From positions 13,975,501-14,039,500 of the forward strand of contig OX621250.1 in NCBI GenBank assembly GCA_951640165.1: 64,000 nt of DNA, given 5' to 3'. Source of the stretch: Pseudoips prasinana. Taxonomy: Eukaryota > Arthropoda > Insecta > Lepidoptera > Nolidae. The first letter of the stretch is position 1. Each line of letters starts with the position of its first letter. Positions 48,901-60,900 of this stretch are shown here, in pieces. The position numbers and the translations under genes are program-made. A model generated the notes under the pieces. The model was not told where the DNA came from, ran no database searches, and saw nothing but the letters and a program-made list of their open reading frames with translations.

Positions 48901-51900
48901 TGAAAGCCAAATCCAAAAGCAATATTACAAGTCCGTTTAAACGTGCCAAAGTAATCGAGTAAGTAAATCAAAATATGTCCAAAAAGAAAGCCGGTACGAA
49001 CAAAATAAAGAAACCAAACGATGTCCTTGCTGAATAATAGCGAATGACTCACTGACCTGTGAACAATACGTGCGGCGCAGGAGCATCACCCCCCGCCACC
49101 CCGAGGGGTAGCGGGTGCATACGGGCGGCGGGGAGTAAGTGCGAGTACTCGGTACTCGGCAAATAAGTTTTGACCAAACAAAAGGCAGCTTTTTCAATTA
49201 TTCGTCTATAATAGGTAGATACTTTCTGAACTGTATAACTTTTTTCTCCGTGGGCCGATTTTATCGTGTCCATAGTAAAAAAATATCCTACATTCACGAA
49301 CTATTATATAGACTAGGTTTCATCAGCCGACGCCATTTGGACCACTCCCGCCCGTTCTCCTTTCATCCTTATCACCTGGATGAATCCAGGTGATAAGGAT
49401 GAAATTTCCACTTTTGGCGAGAGGGTCTGTGGTGGAATGTGGCGGCAGGTATAAGCTCGAACAATTCCTCTGAACACTCCCCGTAATAAATGCAAATGCA
49501 AACAAAGGTAAATTTGTGTCATTTCTGTATTTTCGTTTAGATACCTACAGTTTCTTGGTCAGCGGTATTACATATTGCCGCTTAAAAGATAAGAATGAAT
49601 AGATTTTAATCGTATAAAAGAGTAACAGTAAGTTAGTTCGGAGTATTTTTTTTATTTCATACTTTAAGAGCATGTTAAATAAAGATATTCTGAAGTTACT
49701 TACTTATCGTATGGGCAGTGGTTACCCTAGTGTCAAAGTTTAACGACTGTTGTCTAATGACTACCTACAACTGGGACAGACAGCTTAACGTGCCCTCCGA
49801 AGCACGGAGAGGCTCAGAAATTAAACCAATTTGGTGGTCACCCATCCATGGACTGACCACGAACCTAGTTGCTTAACCTCGCCGATCACTTACGGACCGG
49901 TGAGAGCATAATAAGTTAGTTAATACTCTCGTTATTTAAATACAAAGTTTTCGGCAACCTACATGTCGTTAAATGTAGCCTTATCCATGACGTCAGAGAT
50001 GACAGCATCCGACGCTTTATTAAACAATTCACCATCCAATTACCCGGCGACGTGGGCGTTTCTAATCGGTGATCACCGCGAGATAAACTCTTATTAGATC
50101 ATGATCCCCTAGTAGAATGCCTCGTTTAAAGAGCTAGTTAAGCCTTATAATTAATGGAGACAAATATCGATTAAACACGCAAGGGTTTACAATGAAATAT
50201 ATCCCTCATTAAAAGGTTTGGAATATCTATAGAGTTTATAGGTTTTTAATCGGATATATTGGTGCAGATAAAATAATCGGATGCACTAATTATTGAGCAT
50301 ATGCCACACTTAATGGTGTGTGAATTTTTTGACAGGACGGTTGGCGTGGTAGGTAAATTCTTGACTCTCACGCCGCAGGTCGTGGGTTCGATTCCCACCC
50401 ATGACAAATATTTGTGTGAACGAACACGTCTGTTTGTCCTGAGTCTGGGTGTAATTATCTATATAAATACGTATTGACAAAAGAAAAGCAGCATATATAA
50501 TATATCAGTTATCTGGTTTCCATAGACCAAGCTCTGCTTAGTTTGGGATCAGATGGCCATGTCCCAGAATATTAATATATTTCACTGGAAGATAGAATAA
50601 AATCGTCTAAGTGTGTGGAGGACTCGCAATTACTTATAAAACCCTTACAAATTAATATAGTAAAGTTTGCCTCAGCTACTAAGTAAATTAACTTAGTGCT
50701 AGGAGTTACTTTATGGCCAATTATTCTGTAAATAAATACAAAATCAAATACATAGTAATTATTAATCATGCCCTTTAGTCATCTGACCGGGATATTTAAA
50801 AGAGAAATTATAAAACAGGTGCGTTCGCTATTCCCTAGCTTTCATAGTTGGATGAGAATCAGAATCAGAATTTTTTATTTGTAAAACATAGTTATTTACA
50901 TAAAGATGTTAGTACGATGACATAATATATGGGCGCTATGTTTTGCCGTGGAGGCGTACAAATATAATTTAAATTTAACTTAGCAGTAGCTACTTAACAA
51001 TAAAATGAGAACTTACAAAAAAATAAAAACTGTCAGAAAAAACAAAGTTAAATATTTCTAAGTGAAAACAAAAACATTATTTTAATTATATTTGAAAAAT
51101 TAATATATATACATCATATATTATATATAGACATAATCATTAAAAAAAAATCTTCAGAAGCATAATAAAATTTTTCCAATAAAAGTAAGTGGAGAGTTTT
51201 CTTAAACTTTATTAAGGGCAAAATTTTTTATGCTGTTGGGTATTTCATTATGAGACTGCAGTATACAATGCCAGGCGAAAGACTGCACGAGTGCAGTACG
51301 AGCTGCACTGCACCGCAGCGCCGGTAAAGACATCCGCCTCGGTACTTCGCGTCCCAGGTTCGATTCCCGCGCAGGATAACTATTTGTGTGACCCATAAAT
51401 AGTTGTCCCACGCGGGAATCGAACCCGGGACATTATTTTACCGTTCGCCACCTACTACCCTTCGGCAATCTATGCATTTAATTTATTAGAATAATTAATA
51501 ATTTATCCCATTATTCTTTTTTTTATACAACTTAGTTGTCAAACAAGCATACGGCCCACCTGATGGTAAGTGGTCACCGTAGCCTATGAACACTTGCAAC
51601 ACCAGGGGCATCATTAGCGCGTTACCGACCCTTTAGAAACCCTAGAACTAAGAAGTATACCTAAGAAGTAGTTACTAATAAATGTTAAAACAACATTATT
51701 CATAAATTATAAGGGGCAACATTATAAATAAATAGCCATTTTCCGTGAAAGTGTTATTAATTGCTTGGGAAGTATTATAATTAACTATGATTTATTAGCC
51801 GTGGCTTATGACCCAACTGCGCAGTTACCTGAGTTATAAATGTTAATCTATTAGCACCTTACGATATAATTCTAAGAATTACTTAGTTCATAAACCGCTA

Positions 51901-54900
51901 CTAAATGTTCTGGTTTAAATGAATCTTAGCAAGGAATAGGAATAATTTACTTTTTTTCGCCCTCTTTGAGCAGGCGAAGATCATAGACCATACCACCTCG
52001 TGTTCAGTTGAGATATTTTATGTTTTTCGTCATTTAGTCTATGTCTAGTCAAGTCCGTCACAGTCAAGTCATAGTCCTACCCCAGTAAAGCAGTGGAGAC
52101 TTTACTAGAGGTTTCTATGGAGTTTTTCAGAGAATTCACGGCAATATCGCACTTTCTTCCACTTTTGTAAGTTGTCGAAGATGTTATGTCTAAAAATCCA
52201 CCATTTAACACACAAAAACTTGAATTTACACTAGATTTGAAAATGGAACAGAGTCTCGATGTGTCTTTTTCCGCGTTGGTGCCAAAAATCTCTGAATAAT
52301 TTATATTGATTTCAATGTGATATTTGTTTTTTTCTGTGATACTCACGACCAAAATAAATGAGTCACCTAAGAAAGTGCTTAGTTTAGCTCAATAAATAAT
52401 TAATTATGTATAGTTAACTTTACTACTACAAACATGTTATGACAATTTATAAGCGCTTTTTTAAAGTATACGTGAATAAAACCTTTATTATGTTATATAT
52501 GTATACCTATGATTTCTACTAATTTGTAACATGTTTTTCCTTTTTTAGCCTCGTGAACACCGGCTGCGGCCAGGGTTACATACAGCGGCCTGCGAAGCCA
52601 GTCTGGGAGGTGGTGGACAACAGTTCACTGCAAGATATGATACCAAACAGTCTGGAAAACGTTGTGCAAATACAACCACAGAAAATTCGTTTCTCTTTAA
52701 AACCAAGTATGTAACTATATAACATACATCTATATATATCCATACGTCTATATTTTTAACGTAATAAAGACGCTTTTAATCGAGAAGTGTGTCCAGACAT
52801 GCAATAAAGCTTCGACTGTACATATGTTCGTAATATGTTCTAAGTGTGTTTTAGTCGTGTAAAAGTCGAAGAATATTTACTACGTGTCTATTTTTTTATG
52901 CAATATCTACTCCATGGGTTTTTTTTAATATAAAAAAAAATGCAATTATATTTTCTGAATTTAAAAATGTATGCAATTTATAAATCTCAGAGTAGTTATA
53001 CTGACTGTTGATTCATTGTTCAATAAAGATTATAACATTATCCACCTATCTCGGGGGACTTTACAATCATGTAATTAACGGACACAAAGTACATCAAAGT
53101 GAGAACAACATACATTTAAAGGACACATTTTTTATGTTTCCGATTTTAGTAGGAAAAGGAGGAAAATATCTTTAAGGGGAACTTAAGTGTGAATGATACC
53201 TATAACAACATAATAGATACGTTCTAAATGCTATGTTCATCAAAGACGTGTTGTAATATACGAACTAGGGAGCATTAGTCTCGAAATGCATTGTTTATCT
53301 ATCCTTCATTCCATTTCTATTAATAAATTCTCTGCATCTTTCCGGTGAATGCGGAAAGGCCGAATGTGGCGTTTTATTTTAACGAACCATTCATCGATGG
53401 TTCTAGATATTTGCCAAATAAAATTACTTATATTATGAATTGATTAAAAATAAATATATATTCGCTTTTATTTAGTGGTTTATTCACATAATTTGGGGGT
53501 TCAGAGTATATAAGTTCAAGATATAAACTGTAAAGAAAAAAAGGACAAAAGTTTTTTATACGATATAAAAAACTTTTGTCCTTTTTTTCTTTTACAAAAC
53601 AATTTTTAGGGGTCCGTAGCCAAATGGCAAAAAACGGAACCCTTATAGATTCGTCATGTCTGTCTGTCCGTCCGTATGTCACAGCCACTTTTTTCCGAAA
53701 CTATAAGAGCTGTACTGTTGAAACTTGGTAGTTTGTAGATGTATTCTGTGAACCGCATTAAGATTTTCACAAAAAAATTGAAAAAGAACAATAATTTTGG
53801 GGTTTCCCCATACACAGAAATATAACTCAAAAAATTTTTTTTCTTTGTACCCATACATGATAAGACATAAGAGGGGTAAGACCTATCCATAGATACCCAT
53901 TTGGGTCTTCAAAAATTATATTAAGGTTTCTAATAGTATTTTTTTCTAAACTGAATAGTTTGCGCGAGAGACGCTTCCAAAGTGTTAAAATGAATGTCTC
54001 CCCCCCCCCCTGTACTTCTAAAATAAGAGAATGATAAAACTAAAAAATATGTGTGATGTACATTACCATGCAAACTAACAACGAAAATTGGTTTGAACGA
54101 GATCTAGCAAGTAGTTTTTTCTAATACGTCATAAATCGTAAACCGCAATTTACCTTTCATTTAATTTACTGAAATACTTGCTGTTACGGAACCCTTCATG
54201 GGCAAGTCCGACTCGCACTTGGCCGGTTTTTTATAATAACATATTATATTAATTGAATTTTCGGGTTTGATAACCGCATAGGATAAAGGAAATATATTCG
54301 TATGGCCCATATATAGTTGACCTGACCTATTATTTAAAAACTATCGTACTATTATTTACTTGTGAAGTTGGTATAAGTTCATAGAGTATATTATTATATA
54401 CGGCGGTTGTCTAGCTCCCGATCGTTTCGCAGCAAATTTAACACGGTGACAGCGGTAGTAAATTAACCCACGCACTTTCGCACTGGTGCGTAAGTTTGAC
54501 GATAAATCTATTTCGAACTACCAAAGAGGAAGACAAGAGCAAGACTAACTCACTACACCGACGATATCCCGGTCGTCAATAAATTAAAAAACAACAAGGC
54601 GCCTGGTGATGATGGAGTTACAGCTGAACTCCTGAAGGCGGGTGTACACTCCGTCCTACTTGAAGGTCGAACGCCAAAAGCATGGCACAGGAGTGTGGTC
54701 GTGCTTTTCTTCAAAAAGGACGATAAAACCCTATTGAAGAATTATAGACCCATCTCACTGATGGGTTTACAAGTTCTTTTCGAGAGTCATTACAAATCGT
54801 CTCGCATGCAAATTTGAGGACTTACAGCCTCCCGAACAAGCCGGTTTCTGAAAAGGTTTAGTACCATAGACTACGTATTATGTACATACGTATAAGTATA

Positions 54901-57900
54901 ACTAGCCATAATGCTTAGCATTTGTGGACTATGAGTAATCCATTGATTCGATCGAAACATGGGTCATGCTGAGGTCTCTTGAAAGGTACCAAGTTGACTA
55001 CCGGTATACCGAGGTGTAAAAGTGTTTGTAAAAGAACACCACCATGTCAGTCTGACTTCAGGACCAGAGCTCGAAACCTATCTAATTGTAGCAAGGTGTG
55101 AGACAGCGAGACGTCATATCTCCCAAATTGTACACCGCTATATTGTAAGATGTCTTCAAGTTTATGGATTGGAAAGGCTTTGGCATCAATGCCAATGTCG
55201 AGTATATCACTCACATTCGATCGACGATGGTATTATTGTCATGGTTTTAACCATGAAAGAACTCAATACCGTACTCGATGGTCTCAATAGAGTCTTACTA
55301 CAAATGGGTCTAGGAATGAACCTGGATAAGACAAATATCAGGTCGAACACTCATGTTCAACTCTCAAGTGATGGTTGTAGGTAGGCTTGGCACTCGAAGT
55401 TCTAGACAACTATATCCACCTTGGGCAGTACATCCAACTCTGTAGGTCCAGCTTGGAGCAAGAGGTAAATTCACCTCGGCTGGGCAGCATTTGGGAAGCT
55501 AGGCGACATGTTCTCGCCCCAAATAGCGTAGTGTCTCAAGTCGAAAGCCTTCGACCAGTGAGTTTTTGCCAGTGATAACTTACGGAACGAAGGAGAGGGA
55601 TGTGCTCGGAATATCCCTGCGCTATAGAATCATATTACGTAGAATTAACTGCCGCTGGGCAGATAGGTTCTAATGTGGCGACCACGAACCGGATGCCATA
55701 GCGTGGGCAGGCCCCGCAAGGGGGACTGACGATCTACCAAGGGACGCCGGATGCCATTTGATGCGTGTAGCGCTAAAACGGCAGTGGACGTCTTTCAGCT
55801 GATATGAAGAATCTAATTACTATATTGTAGCACAAAGGAAGTAGTATATGGTTGATCGTAGCAATGCTGGCAATTCTGACTTTTAGACCACTAAACTTAT
55901 GTATACGTCATTACATCTCTCTCTCATAGTTCCAATGAAAAGAACATGGCATACTTATAATTGTCAAACTACTAAAACTGCTTAGAATACACGGACAAAT
56001 TATGTGCCCGGTGTTCATTATTGGTCGGCAGTATTTAACGTGTTAATTATTTTCACTCAGTATTTCACGTTAAATTAAATTCTCACTACTATAGGTCTAG
56101 ATGATCTGTCCTTCTGATGTCATTATCCATGATGAAAGAAATGCAATGTTAAAATTAGTTTAGTTAGTATTGCATAGAATTGGGACTAATGACCCCGACT
56201 CTAAGCTATAGCACCAACCTAATTTTAAGATTGCATTTGATTCATAAAAAGAGTCTTTAGTTTTGTGAAATTAGTTGCAAATATCCAGGGAATATAAGCG
56301 ATACGTAATCTTCTATTGAACAATTATCGACTTAAGACTTAAGGAAAGTCAAAACTGTACGTTGAACTTTTTTTAATGTTATTTTGGGCGGGATTTACAA
56401 TCGAAATCAAAGCCAAAAATATAGTTTTTAGAATTTTTGTTTGTTTGTCTGTATTTATGTCCGGGCTAAACTCAAAAAGTACAGCATGGATTTACTCCAA
56501 ATTTTGCATGAATATTACTAAGAGGTCGGGTCAACATATAGGCTTACATATTATCACGCTAGGGGGCTGTGATAAATTATAATTTTAACACAGGTAAAAC
56601 CGCGGGGCACAGCTAGTACCTAAGTATATATTTTGTTCTTTTTATTCAAACTGGAACTACTACTGCGTGCGGACAGAGATAATGTAACGCGGCTCATAAA
56701 TGTGATTAGTAATCTGTTTTGGTCGAATTAAAATAATGTATTATTAAAATATCACATTTCTATGGTGTACTATAATAGAAAATAAGTTATTAAGTATCGT
56801 TTCGCTAAGGAAACCTGTATCATAAAAAATCAAAACAATCAAATTATGAACGAACACATTACAGAACTATCTACCGTTTTAAACAAAACTATGTTTGTTG
56901 GTTGTAGGTATATAAATCATATTAAGTTAGCTTGCTTATAAGAAAATTCATATTGAGCACTCTATATTATGTATATTATTTGTTTTCAGGAGAGACGAAG
57001 AAAATAGAGTTCTCTTTTAGGCCTGCTAAGAATTATCCTCTAGATTTATATTATTTGATGGATCTCACTTGGTCGATGAAAGACGACAAGGAAACTTTAG
57101 TATCTTTAAGAGACGACTTACCTAGTATGTTAAAGAATCTCACCGATAATTTCAGGTTAGTTCATAATATATAATATTTAAGTAAGTTTTCAACAAGGTT
57201 TATATCAATTAATTTTGGGGCCATTAAATAAAAATGAACACTTATAACTTTCAAACGAATACACCAAATTGGATTAAACTTTCTTTTATGTGTTCGTTAT
57301 TGTCAGGAGGTGTTTGCATGAAAAAATAGCAAATCTTTAAATTTTCCGAATAGTGAGTGTGCCAATGAGATAGAAAACTGTAAGTCGTTGTTTCTGCAGC
57401 ACCGTTTGTTTTTGTCTCCGCAAAGAAAAAAGGTGTTCCGGTGAACTTCATTTCGCCATATTATAATATAACCGCCAATACTGTCTTAAGTCTAATAATT
57501 TAATAACTATTTTAATGCATTGTAATGTAACATTTTTCCTTTATCCTTCGGGAGTGGAATCAAATAGTGCTGAGAAACAATGACCATGAAAACGTTTCAC
57601 AGGCTTCTGTGTCATCGCAGACTCACTTTTCTGATATTTTTAAATATTTGCTGTTTTTCTCTTACACATACTATAAAAGAAAGATTTATTCTATTTGGTG
57701 CAGTCGTTTGGAAGTTATAAGCGTAGGAAGATTACGGTAATACGGTACTAAATTTCTGACTAAAATAAAAATCCTGGCTTTTTCAGAATAAGGGTTATCT
57801 GAGAATACGGGATATAGCACAAAAAAGGAATAATACAAAAAGAATGGAGAAGAAAACTCCATGTAACGTGCACCCGTAGACAATTAAATATAAGCTTTTG

Positions 57901-60900
57901 GCTATAATAGAATTAAATAGAATTCAAATTTGGAAAATGATATAAAAACTGAACAATGACAAGCCATTCTGAATTTTATGTCTTAACTACTATGGCTAAG
58001 TCATAAATTGTCTTTTGTGTAGCTTTTGTTTTTCAATTGGTGATACGCCTGCTTCATTAAGATGCTTTCAAGATATTATTGTATCTACTGATATGACATC
58101 GACGACGGTAATTTTTTTATATTTTCAGGTTGGGTTTCGGGAGTTTCGCTGAGAAACCTCTGATGCCTTTTATAAGTATGGACCCAAAAAGACTGGCCAA
58201 TCCATGTTCAGTCGAAGAAGAGGCGTGCGAAGCTACCTATAGCTATAAACATCACCTGTCTCTCACTAACCAGGTAACGTTGAAAATTATAATGTCTTCT
58301 AATTATTTTGGTCACCATTTTGTGCAAAGTTGATAGAGGAAGGTTCGTTGATATTTCTTGAAGATTGTGTAAGTCGCAAACTTTTTAAATCTGAGCTGAA
58401 TTTCTTTAACATTGGATTGATCAAGAATCGATCCAGAAATCTCCACTAGGATTGTCCAAGAGTCAGGATATCTGAAATATTTTTTTTAATGACGAAACAG
58501 TTAGCCTGTGATGATTTCACTGCTTCACCGGACCATAGCGGCGAACGTGGGCTTAAACCGTCTAGAAGATATACAAACTTTGGGGTTCGAACCTCGACTC
58601 AGGGCGATTACTGGCGAGCAGATGCTAGAGGGCGTATGGTTTTAGGGGTGTTTTGAAGGGCATTTTGGCGTGGTTAGCAAATGCTTCCTTTTCACGCCGG
58701 AGGTCGTGGGTTCGATTCCCACCCAGGACAGATATTTGTGTGCATGAACATGTCTGTTTGTCCTGAGTCTGGGTGTAATTATCTATATATGTATTCACAA
58801 AAGAAACGTAATATATCAGTTATCTGGTTTCCATTGTACAAGCTCTGCTTAGTTTAGGATTCGATGGCTGTGTGTAAATGATGTCTCAGGATATTATTAT
58901 TACTTTCGCTTTACGTTAAGACGCGACGCGGGCCGCTCTTCCTATTTAGGTTCGGAGGGGGCGTTTTATGGATACGATTGCTAACTAAGAAAATTGGACA
59001 CTAATTTGGTCTGAAAATAAAGACTTATTATTATTATTAAGCGTCATGGAGGACGCTGGTATTCGCGACGCGTTCGCGGTCGTACTTATGTCACTGAAAT
59101 AAACAAAGTAATTGTCCCTTTATTTGAACACTATTTTCTACGGTTCCTTCCGTTACACTAACGAGGCAATCCGTTTCCTAATACGATATCCTTGAATATT
59201 ATTATAATCCATATTTGGATAGTAGCTCATAAACGGGCAAGGTTAATATGTCTAGTCGCAACAATGTCGTACGTGGAGCATGCGTTTTAGTGAGTAGATT
59301 GTAATGGGTACAGGAAGCTTGCTATTCTACTTTGTAAGTTTAAGATTTCCCGTCGGGAAACGAACGAATTGTCTATACCTATTTCAAAATATCGTGTGTT
59401 TCTAGACGGGAAAATTTAGAGGTATTCCTGGACTTGGTATGGAAGGGTGGACTCAAACGTGTGTGGACTCAGTATTCCGTTCTTTTCGTTCGTGGCGCTC
59501 ATAGCCTGATGCTCTCATCGATCCCTAAGGGATCGGCGAGGTTAAGCAACTAGGCTCGCGGTCAGTTCATAGATGGGTGACCGCGAAAGTGGTTTAATTT
59601 CTGAGCGTCTCCGTGCTTCGGAGGGCATGACGCTGTCGATCCTGGTTGTACTCATTAGATAACAGTCGTTAAGCCCTGTCAAACGCCTACTGGGCGGCTT
59701 GAACAACTCTGTCACCAGGGTAACCACTGCCTATACGATATGTAAGTCTGCTTCGTATTACCACCGTCATACCTCTAGTCCCTGACAGGAATTTCATGTT
59801 TATACCATCGACACTTTTCCTTATAAGTTGCGTTTTCCATAAGGGTACCGTTTTTTGCCATTTGGCTATGGAACCCTAAAAAGGGCTTACTTTAATCTTG
59901 GTGTCGTTTGTTTCTAACATTAAATACTAGGTGATAGTTCAGTCTCAGTCGAAGGTATAGGCATAAAATCTGTGTTCCCTCTCATACTGTCGCTACAGAG
60001 GAATTTACTTCTATACAACATGTAACGTAATTAACGCAGTCCCTCAAACACCCCAATTAGAATATTATGTTGTAGGTAATCATAATACATACACTGAATT
60101 TTAATTTAACCTGCATATGCATTGATGTTTACTAAATTAGTTTCTTGGAATAAAGTTTATTTTTCTTTATTTTGTATTGAATGATGGAATTTGTATGAAT
60201 ACAAATAAAACTGCGATTTGAAAAGTCTTATTACTTTGACTTATGGTCCATATCAATTTCTTTTCACTGTACAGGGTTAATATAACAATAATTTCTGTAG
60301 CTTTAATTATTTTTGAATAAAAAATTACCTAAATTAAAAATGATATAAATCGATTCAGTAAACGATTCTGAACAAACTATTTTCAGGATGTGTGTTAATT
60401 AAGTTACATGTTGTGTTGTGTGTCGTAGTTTTCCCAAAAAATATCTGGATATCCGAGTAATTCAAGAGTGACCGTTTTTAGGGTTCCGTACCTAGAGGGT
60501 AAAACGGGACCCTATTACTAAGACTTCGCTGTCTGTCTGTCCGTCTGTCACAGGCTGTATCTCATGAACCGTGATAGTTAGACAGTTGAAATTTTCACCG
60601 ATGATGTATTTCTGTTGCTGCTATAACAATAAATATTGAAAAACAAAATATAAGATAAGATAAGATAAGATAAATACTCTTTATTGCACACTTATTACAG
60701 ATAAAAACATAGGAATATTAATTAGCTATTGAAATTGTACAATAGGCGGTCTTATCGCAGTCAGCGATCTCTTCCAGACAACCTTTGGATGGATATGAAC
60801 CAGAAATATAGACAGACAACACGATAAGGGTAGTGCAAGATAAAATAATTTAATTAGGAATCTAAATACTTACAAACTAATAATGGCATTTACTTAATAG

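Noticed and set aside
52077..52352. 91-codon minus ORF near integrin exon 3
   Set aside because: Not recognised and unsupported by context; mentioned only as part of the intron.
58911..59160. LTR retrotransposon remnant
   Set aside because: Faintly LTR-like composition but no second copy, primer-binding site or gag/pol trace.
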